A stretch of DNA of 64,000 nucleotides from Candidula unifasciata (GCA_905116865.2 CAJHNH020006090.1:110001-174000); one strand, 5' to 3'; positions 48,841 to 61,074 are shown, numbered from the stretch's first letter. Program-made: numbers and translations. Notes: generated by a model from the sequence alone, not told the origin.

Positions 48841-49133
48841 GCACTTAAAAAATCAATTGGTAGTTGGAAATCGAAAAGAGTAGCCTAACGGCGCTGCCAG
48901 GGAAAAATTTAGAGTTCAAAATCTACCCAAAGTATTTCACGATCCTCACCAGTGCTGCAGAGCCTGTGCACTGTGTTGAGCTTCTTCGGACTCAGACTTG
49001 AGTTAGAAGAAGAACGGAGCACTTATTGGTTACTAATATCGTGCCGCGATGTTGATCCGTTGTTTAAACCTCAAAATACTGAAACTAATTTACACTAATA
49101 TAACATAACTTAAGCAACTAGGGCAGAGCTTTC

Positions 49134-49520
49134 CAAACTTTTCATGTCGATGACTCCTTTTGTACAGCCACTGTTTCGCTACATAGTAATTCACTTTGCT
49201 AGGAAACCAGAAGTTCAGCTAACCATATATAAGAGACGGACTCACTTTCGCACTAGACACCTTCACACTTTTGCCCGCTAAGTGCCAAAAAATACGCTGG
49301 GCTCTCATATGGAAGCATTTTACCGAGGATTCGAACCCGGCGAATAAAATCCTCACCTGCACAGTCGTGGCGACAGCACTAGCCATGCGGCCGTAAATCC
49401 CCAGAGTCAAAGACCCCCTGCCTATACCGCAAAAGTGTTTAAATAAGGGCAGTAAATGACATAAAAAAAATTTTTATTTTTTTTATTGGGCAGTGCCGAC
49501 AAACAGTTTGGAAAGCTTTA
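49134..49520. mobile_element. hAT-like MITE carrying an inserted SINE
   Basis: Left end cagagctttccaaact and right end agtttggaaagctttaa form inverted repeats about 390 bp apart. A family G SINE (minus strand, B-box-like gggttcgaatcctc near 49325) sits inside at about 49219-49425. No clean target duplication was seen. Confidence 0.55.
49219..49425 (-). mobile_element. SINE family G copy
   Basis: On the minus strand ggccgcatggctagtgctgt is followed by gccgggttcgaatcctcgg, an A/B box pair. It continues with tatgagagcccagcg and an A-rich tail region. Confidence 0.65.
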
Positions 49521-49529
49521 ATTTACGGT

Positions 49530-50090
49530 ATAGGGGGTAGCTCAAAGAATGTCGCGTAATTGTCTCGTTCCGTATTCAGTGGCTCTGTCTTGGAGAGTTG
49601 TAAAAGATGCAGGATAGTAGATAATGATAACGAGGTCATGTAAATAATCATGAGTATATGTCGTATTTGATTAAAAACATCACCAATCAAATTCGTCTAT
49701 CTGTGTTCACTCAAAAACACGGCTTTGGAGATCCACAGTAGCTAGCATTTACAGTGAAGACAGGACTAGACTGCTGACTGAGTCAACACTGGTGGATCGG
49801 ATTGAAATAATGAACTAAAAATAAAAAAGTTTAATATAATCTGTCATGTGGAAATAAAAGGAAATTATAATCAGCAGTACTATTTGGAATAATTTCTAGG
49901 AAAATGGTCGCTTGGAAAGAACAAATGAAATGAAAAAATATTACAAGATCGCTTACATGGATCTGGGAAAGAACTAAACAAATTGCTGGAAATCAAAAGG
50001 CGAGAACAGTACGCCAGCTCCGACTAGAATACCCATTGGGGATTGGGGGCGGGTGTGAATGAAAGTGGATAGAATTGCCTTGCATTGGAA
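49530..50090. other. Unassigned
   Basis: AT-rich, no gene or repeat recognised. Confidence 0.5.
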
Positions 50091-50094
50091 ACTA

Positions 50095-50815
50095 GTTGAT
50101 TGAGTCAAGAATTGACACCACAGCACTCAGGGCAGTCCCATGCATGGTCCGTTCTCTTCAGCAGCCAGCGCAGAGTTCCAATACTTAAGGTACCGGTCAC
50201 AATCTGGTTATATGTCTGTCTCGCTTTTCTTCTAAATGTAGTTAGCAGGCCAAAAACTCTGGTTATACCCAAGTGCCTCATTCTCTGCCGGCCATAATAA
50301 TCTTCTTTCTATACTGATTCCGTTGCTTGTTCCCAAAGGGCATTGACCACATCTGCCTTGTCATGTATAAATTCACCACTCAGTGGTACAGATCCAATCA
50401 ATATGTCTGCCTGTTTATTACACACCACTCCAGCATGGCTCGGAGAAAAGATCTAAAGTATGCTTACTATCCGTGACCTTCCCAGTGTGGCTTGCCACTC
50501 TGCTCGAAGCATCATTTCTTCACCATTTCAGCATGCTTTCAGAGTCTGATACATGTGTATGCATCTTGCTCTGTAGCCACCGGGGAGCTACAGTTACCGC
50601 CTGCACCTCTATTCTCATGCTAGATGTTGTGATGTCCAATGCTAGGCTGTCTTGCACTAAAGATTTTCCATCGGTTTTTGCTACAAACCCCCAGGCACTT
50701 TTCTTTCCTTTCACCACCGAACCACCTGTATAAATAATCAGATCACCTGGGGTATATTGGAAACTATAAAAGTAAAGTATTGAACTCTTTTCCACGTCTT
50801 TCATGCCTACTGGGT
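50095..50815 (-). pseudogene. RNase H-bearing LINE 3' part, antisense copy 6 (best preserved)
   Basis: A minus-strand frame of 94 codons (50520-50804) shows an RNase H fold start: LIIYTGGSVVKGKKSAWGF, then TTSSMRIEVQAVT, then HVSDSESMLKW. The acidic residues E and D of the second and third active-site motifs are present, but the first, normally Asp in YTDGS, is Gly. The C-terminal part downstream is frameshifted. The same family gave the five other antisense tails. Confidence 0.8.
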
Positions 50816-51045
50816 ATAAAGAACTAGCCTAAATTTTAAAGACCAAAGGACACTTGGCGGGTGATGTGGTCAGCATCTTGCCGGTCGCCTTTACTTACCA
50901 TGAATGGACCTGGTACCCACTCAAGGCTGAGTAGACCTGGGAGCCAAAGTCATTTTTGAAAAATGTCCGGTCCCCGCCAGGAACCGAATCTACGACCTTC
51001 CGATCCGCAGGCGAGCTTCGAGCCGCTAGACCATGGCGGTTCTCA
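50815..51045 (-). mobile_element. SINE A copy
   Basis: Minus-strand order is preserved: head with A-box-like tggtctagcggctcgaagc and B-box-like ggttcctggcggggacc near 50970-50990, body ccaggtctactcagcc, and tail near 50830. Confidence 0.8.
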
Positions 51046-51344
51046 TTAGAAACTATTAGACTAACGAAAATAAGAGACACCAAAAGCACCAAGAACGGAA
51101 AATTGGAAACCGAAGAGAATAAGGTGAAGAAAAAATATGGTGAGCTGCAGACTATGGAAAAGGATAGTGCGACTACGCGTGAACCACCTGAAAGCCTATG
51201 CTCCTTTGGGAGGTAAGAGGCAGAGAAGAAGAATAAAGTTTGCCGGGACTTCTCATTTACTCACCACTAGTCACGAACGGAAAAGTAGTTTGGCTATTGG
51301 TCAAGTAGCCTGTCGGAGTTAAATATTTACTTCCATGAAGAGGT

Positions 51345-51672
51345 AAAGGTAAAGTCGGGAGTTGTGAACCAGCGTCATTGCACACGGTTATAAACAATAA
51401 GTGATCTGCCACCAGTACGGACAGCTGATAAGAAACTGTCCACCTGTGTCGCCGTCAGCACGCAACTCCGTAGCTACAGCGACGTTCCTTCATTTACCCC
51501 AGAGTGTCAACTCTGGTACACATAACCTAGTAGGAGCTGTGTGAACCCCGGGAACCGTCCGGTTTCGAACCCCGGCCGTGGGCTGCAGCGAGTCGCAGCT
51601 GGATTTGAAAGCGAGTCTCATATCTTCTGCTATAACGCTGCTTTCCATGAATAAAATGCAAATGTCTATCTG
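51345..51672 (-). mobile_element. SINE family D, antisense partner
   Basis: On the minus strand, cttatagcagaagatatgag is a possible A box region and ccggggttcgaaaccggac contains a perfect B box (GGTTCGAAACC). The body matches 55815-56110 in reverse: acactctggggtaaatgaag, gaacgtcgctgtagctac, gacggcgacacag and gaaactg...cttatcagctgtcc. Confidence 0.75.
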
Positions 51673-51679
51673 CAACTAA

Positions 51680-52310
51680 ATTCTTGTGACCTTTCTCAGG
51701 CTACGGCACATGGGCGGGGAGACTTTATGTTCCCCTTTCCCCACAATTGTTTTATAACATGTTTGAAGTTTACTCGTCATTTCAAGTGAATTATCGGCCT
51801 AACAAATCCATATTAATGACCGGACAGTCAAGCCAAATTAATTGCCCTGTGAACATTGTGTAGAAGACAATGAGTGATTTCGCAGAAGCCGTGGACTTCA
51901 TTCTTTGTGCTACTCTCTTGGCAGGCAGGCAGCCACTTTGCGGAGTGAGACAGAGCAAGACATAATTCAGCTTAGTGCAATGGGGTCGATCACGTGTAGA
52001 CACTTTTAAGTACCTCCCAACAATTATGAAATTCTTCCCTTTTCACTTTCCTAGGATCTTTGAACTCGTCTTTAGATCTTACGTCTCAAAACAATTATAT
52101 AAAATCCACAGAAACCGCTACTTTGATCTGACTTGCTAGCATTTGTTTCTCTGTCAGACTTTTCTCAGGTGAACCAGTGGATTCCTAATTGTATATTCAC
52201 TTGAATAAATGAAACCTGCTTTTAAAATCAAACCAATTCCATTGGCGTTAAAACAACTTCATTTGTACAATCTGATAATCGGAAGAAGAAAAAAAAGAAA
52301 TTATTATTCT
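51680..52310. other. Unassigned
   Basis: No gene or recognised repeat. Confidence 0.5.
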
Positions 52311-52317
52311 TCGTCTT

Positions 52318-52610
52318 CGTGAACACGCGCTTTGTAATGCCGGGGTGCCGGGTTCGATCCCAGCTGCGGACCTTGCGCCTTGTGCTGGTTTCGGCAGTGG
52401 TATCGAGAAGCCGACCGTCCAGAGAGCAAACTACTGGGACGTAAACTTGCCTAGGAAAACCACAACAGCAAAAATATGCTCGGGTCGGTTCTAAAACTAC
52501 TGGACGTAAACTTGCCTAGGAAAACCACAACAGCAAAAATATGCTCGGGTCGGTTCTAAAACTTCTGGACGTAAATTTGCCTAGATAAACAACACAGCAG
52601 CTAGGGGCTG
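52318..52610 (+). mobile_element. SINE-like family C with a 64-66 bp tandem repeat in its body
   Basis: ccgggttcgatcccagctg is a strong B box. gctggtttcggcagtggtat and gtaaacttgcctagg follow, as in the reversed copies elsewhere. The block containing ggacgtaaacttgcctagga and tatgctcgggtcggttct occurs twice almost identically and a third time diverged. Confidence 0.7.
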
Positions 52611-52616
52611 CTGTGG

Positions 52617-53245
52617 TTGGTTCTGCAAAGGTACCCTGAGTTAATCCGGAAGACTGGCCTGCGACCTGACATAGTTCTCCACTCTGCGGAAGAACGTCAG
52701 CTCATCCTGATTGAGCTGACCGTGCCGTATGAGTCGCAAATGGACGAAAGCCATATGTATAAGCTCGAGAAATACAGTGACTTAGCAGTCGGTCTGAGGA
52801 GGGACGAAGCGTACATAGTAAGAGTCTTCGCCGTCGGAGTAGGCGCAAGAGATATCGTTTCCTCTTCACTTTACAATGTGATTAAACAACTAGGCTTACG
52901 TGGTAATGAGCGCTAATGACACATAAACAGCTGGGCGAGGTTGCTGAGATTACCTCGAGTTGGCTGTAGACACAACGGAACAGCGTAGGGGACGGGCCTC
53001 GGTAAGCTGGTTCGGGTGTCTAGTGGAAAAGTCCATCGTGTCCGAATTGTCTGCCAGTGTCCCTCTGCCACCTGCTAACAAAGTCCAACATGTGTCCGGT
53101 AAACCAATCGTGAGCTTGCCGCTCGGTCGTCCAGATATGCAGACTGCATTAATTATGCTACCCCAACGACTTCTTATCTCACAGTACCTTTTGCAAATCA
53201 CCAGTTCGTCTTGTCATGTCCGAATAACATCCGGTAATACGTGCA
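52617..53245 (+). pseudogene. Restriction-like endonuclease (C-terminal) part of an R2/NeSL-type LINE
   Basis: The frame 52617-52916 encodes RPDIVLHS, then LILIELTVPYE and KYSDLAVGLR, ending GLRGNER. RPD followed 14 residues later by a Glu in a hydrophobic strand fits the PD...(D/E) active-site pattern of the endonuclease in R2-like LINEs, placed near the protein C-terminus. Beyond the stop at 52914, decayed pieces of the usual tail can still be followed to about 53200. No reverse transcriptase precedes it; instead a SINE C copy abuts it. Class assignment is from motif memory, not from a search. Confidence 0.65.
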
Positions 53246-53406
53246 GCAGGGGAAACCAACCCTGAGCTTCATGAACTCAGGTGGGCCCACTCTCTGAAAA
53301 TGTCTAGGAGCTCGTGGGCCGAAACATTTGTCGATGAGAGATTACTTCAACTTATGATTGGTAGACCCCTGTTGTACATTCTCCCCTGTAGAGTTTCTTC
53401 TTATTG
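53246..53406 (+). repeat. 161-bp direct repeat, copy 1
   Basis: It matches 54676-54836 with about 13 differences counted by eye and no length change. It lies after the endonuclease remnant and before the zinc-finger remnant. Confidence 0.9.
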
Positions 53407-53680
53407 TACGTGGCTAGCCCACAGCCAACCAGGATAGGCTGGTGACTATCGGAAAAGACCTTTTGACACCTATGGAAAGACTGGGCGCCCGGTATCGCCG
53501 TGGAGATAAACTGACATCTGGAGACAGATGTCGACTGTGAACCGGATTGATCACCCCTAACTCAGTATAATTCCTATGATTTCGTAAACCAATATAGAAG
53601 TATGCCCCCAGGGTCCATCGAAAGAGGGGGAGAATGATGGACCCAATCAACGTGATACAAACGGTAACGACCCCGCTAGC

Positions 53681-54675
53681 CCCCGGACTCCGACTTTTGC
53701 CCAACGTCCAGGTTGGCTCTGTCCTTGTGGAAAAAGCTTCACGGGGTTGCATCGTCTAAGAACTCATGCCGGAAGGATGAAATGCGAGGGTGCTCCATGC
53801 AGTAAATGCCGTCGCAAAACTACTACTTCTGTGGTAGTTTTTGAGTCGTTAGCGAATGACGGGCAGGGTGTACCCCACTCGCCCAGAGAGGCCCATGACG
53901 TTGACTGCGGAGGCGCACGTTAGATGATTCCCGAGGAAGTGCGTTCCAAGATCAGGTTTCCACTTGCAAGCGATAAGGTGTCGTGGTGCAAGTTAGAAGG
54001 TACATTATGTGAAAAACTAATTCATGATTTAAAAAAGAAGTCGTTAGGCGACAAGCTTACAAAGCTTGGTAATGCAATATACGAGCACTGTTCCCGCGAG
54101 TTCGGGACAGTCGAAAAGGCGCCGCCGGGCGTCAAGCAGAATAAAAGCAGGAGACAGAGGGACATTCTGCAGTGCCGGACAGACAAGAATGCACTCAGAA
54201 AACGGTTCAAAGCCGTTACAGGCAGCGAACGGGAGGGGCTGCATGAAGTCTGGTTGCAATTAAGAAACAGACACAGTGCCCTCTGTCGCTCTGAGCGTTT
54301 CTGTAACAACAGACGGAGAACCAAAAAGGGGCAGTTCCCTATAGGCTACTGTGGCAGGCCATTCGCATGTTTCACGTTAGTTTACGAAGTTACAATGACT
54401 GCAGTGGAGACGATGGAGAAAATCATCACAGCCATACAAAAGTGAATTGGTACACCGCCTTGTCTGACTGACGTGGCTCTGTATTGTAAGCAGGTTAAGC
54501 TGGCACTCCCGTTCAAATCGATAACCGAAGAGTTTAAAGTCGGCAAAGTAAGACTCGCCATGCTCTTGCGCGATTCTTTAGACTTAAATGTCATCGCTGT
54601 CTAGCCTGCTCTAAAGACTGGTCTAAAATGGAAGGTCCTAGATGCGATCGAATCTGCCCAGAATGCACTAAAATT
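53681..54675 (+). pseudogene. N-terminal zinc finger and C-terminal linker of an R2/NeSL-type LINE, reverse transcriptase missing
   Basis: One frame runs almost 1 kb with only three stops (TAG 53921, TGA 54443 where TGG is expected, TAG 54602). It opens with a zinc-finger-like CPCGKSFTGLHRLRTHAGRM (53720-53779), as at the N-terminus of R2-type LINE proteins. A basic region of about 150 residues follows (53924-54380), including WCKLEGTLCEKL. The frame then passes directly to IGTPPCLTDVALY, LPFKSITEEFKVGK and LKTGLKWKVLDAI, which in this class lie after the reverse transcriptase. So the reverse transcriptase has been deleted without loss of frame. This suggests a non-autonomous derivative, though loss after death is also possible. 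Confidence 0.7.
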
Positions 54676-54836
54676 GCAGGGGAAACCAACCCTGAGCTTC
54701 GTGAACTCAGGTGGGCCCACTCTCTGAAAATGTCTAGGAGATCGTGGGCCGAAACAGTTGTCAACGAGAGGTTACTTCTACTGACGATTGGTAGACCCCT
54801 GCTGTACATGCTCCCCTGTGAAGTTTCTTCTTATTG
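54676..54836 (+). repeat. 161-bp direct repeat, copy 2
   Basis: Partner of 53246-53406. It follows directly on the linker remnant. One frame (ELRELRWAHSLKMSRR...) is open in both copies. Confidence 0.9.
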
Positions 54837-54849
54837 CAACGTTCTGTAA

Positions 54850-55300
54850 AGAATACGCAACTAGCCTAACAAATGCCTGACGCGACCGTGACGTAAAACG
54901 GGTCCTTCAGGTATGTTTATCAGACAGGGCAAGACGGCATAACAACAGCAAATAAAACAACTTTGAATAACAAGTGTATAGATTCAGATTCCTGGAATTT
55001 TATTGGAATGGGACTCTCTTTCTAAACAATAACATCGTCTCCACGTCCTTCTTTCCTAGTAGTTTTCTAGTAAGCGCTTAATTGTTCTCGTGAAGGTGAA
55101 CTGAGGTTACCTTTTTGTTGATTTTATTTATCTAAGTGCTTTTGTACTTATATATTACAGTACAATACATTTTACACCATATTTGATAAAACGCCGTCAA
55201 TGTATAGCATGCTAACAACAATAACATTGTTTTTTAATAGCAACGGATTAATCATTCTCTCTGGATTTCTTGTGGTAAATTCGTTTTGTATACGTCATGA
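54850..55300. other. Unassigned
   Basis: AT-rich. No gene recognised. Confidence 0.5.
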
Positions 55301-55305
55301 TGGGT

Positions 55306-55580
55306 ATAAGGTAATCGTTAAGGCTAGACTCCCGCCTGCGGAAAGGAAGGTCGTGAGAGTTCGCGTCCTGACCGAGCCGGACTTGTTATTTTTCAAAAAT
55401 AACCTTGACACCTAGATCGTCCCAGCGTTGAGTGGCTACCAAGTGCAGTCCTGGGAAATAAAGGCGGCAGGTGTTATGCTGACCCTATCCCTCACCAAGT
55501 GCTGATTGGTCTATAAAAATATTTGTCTAGCCCTATATTCCCAACACGCCTTTAGAGGTGGCAAAGAGACCTTCCGTTTG
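55306..55580 (+). mobile_element. SINE A copy
   Basis: gtaatcgttaaggctagact (diverged A box), gtcgtgagagttcgcgtcctg (B box with an insertion), then agatcgtcccagcgttgagt, gcagtcctgggaaataaagg, gattggtctataaaaatatt and ccctatattcccaacacgcc. Confidence 0.8.
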
Positions 55581-55814
55581 GTATACGTCCAAGGATCAGA
55601 AACTGTTTTAATACGGATTCACAAGGGCCACTGTATATTCATCTTTTGTCATTTTGACAGACTAGAAATTAAACAAGTTTAATATTTTTTTTTAAAGCTG
55701 GAAATTAAAATTAGGATTATTTTTGTGCACTTCATGGGACAGGCAGAGGGTTCAGTTCATTGTGTTTTAAAACATTATTTTCTTTTTTTTGTAGGTAGCG
55801 TTACAAGTATCATA

Positions 55815-56112
55815 CCAAAAATTGACCCGCGTTAGAGCAGTCGATAGGAGGCTCGTTTTCAAATCCAGCTGCGACTCACGGTAGGTGTTTTGTAAACGGA
55901 CGGTTCCCGGGGTTTACCCAACCTCTAGGAAATGGATATCAGAGCTGACACTCTGGGGTGAATGGAGGAACGTCGCTGTAGCTACAGAGTTACGTACGGA
56001 CGGCGACACAGTTTCTTATCAGCTGTCTGTACTGGTGGCAGAGCACTACTGGTTAATAACCGTGCGCAATGACGCTGCTTCACACCTCCCGACTTTACCT
56101 TTACTTTGTACA
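55815..56112 (+). mobile_element. SINE family D, sense partner
   Basis: gcgttagagcagtcgatagg (A-box-like), then acggttcccggggtttaccc, gagctgacactctggggtga, ggaacgtcgctgtagctaca and ttcttatcagctgtctgtac match 51345-51672 reversed. An 85-codon frame here is a shadow. Confidence 0.75.
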
Positions 56113-56466
56113 AAATGTCGAGCCAGATGTTGTTTTTGTTGACGTCTGCGGAATGGGGGTTATGAACCCAGCTTCATAATTCTGACATATCATGTTAAAT
56201 TTAGCTGCAGGTGATTTGGCAGCAGACCGCTTTTCATGAATTAAGACAGTGGTACGCGCTGTTCAGAAGGCATTGGCAAAATGCTGAATGTCAAACTGAC
56301 TAATAAAATCGCAGGCAGCCAACATATGTGAGATGGGTTTGCAAGGTATTGGTCCTGTAATTAATAAGCATCCAGACATATTGTTGTTAAAGTTTTCTTC
56401 TTAAGACATAGCCTTAGTAGAAAGATTGACATAGACTTGGCTCTTTTTGTTTTGGCACATTTACAT

Positions 56467-57178
56467 ACGCACTGCCTTATTATACATGATAAAACAGTGC
56501 AGCAACATAAGCACTGCCTTATTATACATGATAAAACAGTGCAGCAACATAAGCACTGCCTTATTATACATGATAAAACAGTGCAGCAACATACGCACTG
56601 CCTTATTATACATGATAAAACAGTGCAGCAACATACGCATTGCTTTATTATACATGATAAAACAGTGCAGCAACATACGCACTGCCTTATTATACATGCT
56701 CAAAGCGTGCAGCAACATACGCACTGCCTTATTATACATGATAAAACAGTGCAGCAACATAAGCACTGCCTTATTATACATGCTCAAAACGTGCAGCAAC
56801 ATACGCACTGCCTTATTATACATGATAAAACAGTGCAGCAACATACGCATTGCTTTATTATACATGATAAAACAGTGCAGCAACATACGCACTGCCTTAT
56901 TATACATGCTCAAAGCGTGCAGCAACATACGCACTGCCTTATTATACATGATAAAACAGTGCAGCAACATACGCATTGCTTTATTATACATGATAAAACA
57001 GTGCAGCAACATACGCACTGCCTTATTATACATGCTCAAAGCGTGCAGCAACATACGCACTGCCTTATTATACATGATAAAACAGTGCAGCAACATACGC
57101 ATTGCTTTATTATATATGATCAAAACAGTGCAGTAACATACGCACTTCTTATTATACATGCTTAAAACTGTGCAGCAT
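56467..57178 (+). repeat. 42-bp satellite, about 17 units, with a 126-bp higher-order repeat
   Basis: The basic unit runs acgcactgccttattataca then tgataaaacagtgcagcaacat. Three unit types follow in fixed order over most of the array: cactgcc/gataaaacag, cattgctttatt/gataaaacag and cactgcc/gctcaaagcg. This gives a 126-bp period. Each standard unit has inverted arms gcactg...cagtgc and inner ttat...ataa. Because 42 is a multiple of three, all the 229-242-codon frames over it are artefacts. Confidence 0.95.
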
Positions 57179-57179
57179 C

Positions 57180-57575
57180 ACTTGCAGTGTCTAAATGTAC
57201 ACGTTCAAAGTATGAATGGATGATCAGCCAGTGTGTAGATGGGCCGGGAAACATGAACTGGACCACTAAATTTTATGTCTAGTCCTTGCCCCTTATGTTT
57301 GGGTTCTGGCGCCCTATTTGGTGGCGGGGGACAAATAAATAGTGCCCCGCTCTCCCTCGCTTAAAATACAAGTTGTGAAAGGCGAGTAATTCTGGGTTTG
57401 TTGAAATCTGGAGAGTTGGCCTAAAGGCGCAGACATCGCAGCCTAGCTGTAAACCACAACACACCATGCATGCAGGTACTTTTAAGGGTGAACACATGTT
57501 CAAGTCTCTGAAGAACTCTGCGAAGAGGTTTATTTCCTAGACAAGGTGTGTTTATTGAACTATGCGGGATATGTA
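57180..57575. other. Unassigned
   Basis: No gene or repeat recognised. Confidence 0.45.
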
Positions 57576-57577
57576 CA

Positions 57578-57850
57578 AACTTCTTCCTCTTTTAGAGTTC
57601 ACCGGCTATAAACTCCAGAGAAAACTTCTGGTTGTTCGTCCATTCCTGGACTTTATTCTTGATCCAGAACTTGTGTTTTCCGTGCACAACCGTTTTGCAA
57701 ATTTAGTTTATATGTATGCAACTTATTGGTTCCTTGTCTCCTAGGCAGTTGCACTCCGACTTTGAAGGAAACATCTCTAATTAGTCGCCTCATTCGACGT
57801 GCTTGTGGGAAAGTGGGACAGTGAGTCTATTCTTAATTCCCCAAAAAGCT
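57578..57850 (+). mobile_element. SINE-like family E copy
   Basis: ccggctataaactccagaga, gttgttcgtccattcctgga, ccgtgcacaaccgttttgca, ttggttccttgtctcctagg and ctaattagtcgcctcattcg follow the family order. Confidence 0.7.
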
Positions 57851-57954
57851 ACACGGGAATAATAATAATTTTCATCTGCACATACGCACATATTCAGTAT
57901 TGTTGTTATTACTGTCTCACTCATACATGAGCTCAAAGGTCTAAAGCTAGAATC

Positions 57955-58335
57955 CTCAGTGTGGCTGATTTTTAAACTGTACCTTGACTTCCAGATCGAC
58001 CTAGACTAAAATGGGTAGTATTCAATGCACTGAGAAGTGAAGGTCGCCGGCTTGTAGTTGACCACATCTCCTACAGTGTACCCTAATCAGTCGCCTCATA
58101 CCACATGCTTGTGTGGCAGTGAGTCTATTCTTTATTTCCCACACGGGGATAATATGAATTATTTTTTTCACACATGCACATATTCGTCAATGTTTTAAAA
58201 CTTAAACCTTGGCTTCCAGATCGACCCGACCTAAAAATGGGTAATATTTAATTTCCCTGGATTGACAACATCTCCTGTTGTGTACCGATTGATCTTTAAA
58301 AGTATAAGTCCAGAACTTGACATAAACGGGTCTTT
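57955..58335 (+). mobile_element. Mosaic of SINE A and family E fragments
   Basis: Two partial SINE A bodies (cttgacttccagatcgacct near 57980; cttggcttccagatcgaccc near 58208) flank a family E scrap (agtcgcctcataccacatgc near 58090). Confidence 0.6.
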
Positions 58336-58340
58336 TACAT

Positions 58341-59425
<1,085 letters not shown>

Positions 59426-59465
59426 TTTTTCAATAATTCACATTTAGCGTCTATGACCGTCTAGG

Positions 59466-59668
59466 ACTAAAAGCCATTTTTTGGCTGTTGTTGTTTTTCT
59501 ATGTCAATTTTACGTCCAGTAATTTGCCATTTGCTTTCTAGACAGTCGGCTTCCAGATACCACTGTCGAAACCAACGCAAGGCGTGAGGCCCTAAGCTGG
59601 GATCAAACCCGGCACCCGGAATTACGAAGTTCGTTTGCAACGTCAAACACACAGACGCCGACAAAAGA
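59466..59668 (-). mobile_element. SINE-like family C copy
   Basis: On the minus strand tgtcggcgtctgtgtgtttg, gtgccgggtttgatcccagc (B box), ttggtttcgacagtggtatc and actggacgtaaaattgaca run in family order. Confidence 0.75.
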
Positions 59669-59669
59669 G

Positions 59670-60585
59670 TGAAAACTCCCTGAAAATTCTGATTTCGTTT
59701 CTGCACTCACCCTTACGAGTATATAAATCATAATTTTGTTAGCGGAGACATTGGAATGTCTACCAGACAAATTCGTTTCAGCTAGAGTCTACAACACTGC
59801 GACACAAAATAGAGTTAATCAAAGCTGACACGAGAACAAAGTTATCTGTTTGGAATCAAATTCTAGTAAACTGGCCGACTAGTATCTCCGCCCGGCTTGT
59901 TTGTTTCTTGAAAGACTGGCTTGGCTGGAAGGTGACAAGGTCAGACAGGCAAATTCAAGATTTCACGCCTGATAACAGTTGTATGCACACACTGCTAGTA
60001 TGTCGGGTTGATAGTCTAGCACTCTAGTGTAAGATGATCTGTCAGGAATGTCCGTGAAGATGGGAGGAAAAGATTGTGTTTTTCTCTGCCTGACGTTTTG
60101 AGTTTCTGAGCATTGTATTCTGATAGAAAACAGATATTTGAGATTTTAGTTACTGAGAGAAAAATAAAGAAAACAGTTTGTGGAACTATACACATGAAAG
60201 GAAATTTTTTGTGTGTGTATATTCAATATTGGTGCAATAATTTCAGTTTTTTTTTTTTTAAGTGGTAATGTTAGGCGTCTCTTTCGGGAGATCCAGGTTC
60301 GAAACTTCGGTAAAGTGGTAGAATGTATTTCTGTCGGGAGAGGGGAGGAAGCGCAAACAAAAATCTCGCTTGCACAGTTTGTGGTTACTGCACTAGAAAG
60401 GCGACCCTCATTCTTCAGTCTCAAGACCTTTCTGTCCATTAAAGTCACACATAAAAATAAAATTGGTAACAATTTTACAATAGTTTTCTCATTCAAGCTG
60501 CTCTCTATTTCTGTTTCTTAATGTGCAATATTTTGTTGATAGTTTCATGTCTCCAGTCATGTCTCGTCTATGGTCAGCAATTTCT
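59670..60585. other. Unassigned, possible tRNA-like scrap
   Basis: gatccaggttcgaaacttcgg near 60290 contains a B box. Nothing else was recognised. Confidence 0.4.
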
Positions 60586-60586
60586 T

Positions 60587-60756
60587 ACCCAGATGATCTT
60601 CTATGTCGTGATGTCAAACTACCCAGATGATCTTCTGTGCCGTAATGTCAAACTACCCGGATGATTTTCTGTGCCGTGATGTCAAATTACCCGGATGCTT
60701 TTCTATGCCATGGTGTAAAACTATCCAGATTATCTTTTATGCCGTGATGTCAAACT
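60587..60756 (+). repeat. 34-bp tandem repeat, five copies
   Basis: Units start at 60587, 60621, 60655, 60689 and 60723, each like acccagatgatcttctgtgc followed by cgtgatgtcaaact. Confidence 0.92.
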
Positions 60757-61074
60757 CTTCAACAGTATCGCTCAGTCTGGTTTATGTGTGAACTGCAGAT
60801 TCAGAGTTTGGCGACTGACCTGTTGCGAAGAAACTATTGGTGCCTTATGCTATTATTTGCGTGTGAAACCTCTGATCTGTTGTAACTGCTGCTTCCTTTG
60901 ACGACAAACTGCATTTCCAGTGTCGGGCTGCTTGTGTAGGCATCTCTGACTGGTGCCTTGTGCAAGTTGAAAAGCCCTATGCTATAGGGATGAATGGGAA
61001 TAGCAGCCAATCGCGATGATGAGTTTTACTAGCAAGACACCCCAGCATTTCTTTTCTACATAGCACAAAGTATA

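Noticed and set aside
52960..53265. 101-codon frame with a start codon as a separate gene
   Set aside because: It overlaps the decayed C-terminal tail of the R2/NeSL-type LINE and has no independent signal.
54022..54324. Minus-strand 100-codon frame opposite the LINE N-terminal region
   Set aside because: It is a shadow of the plus-strand frame, which carries the recognisable motifs.
56437..57165. Open frames of 229-242 codons on both strands
   Set aside because: They follow a 42-bp satellite; three frames are open at once, which argues against coding.
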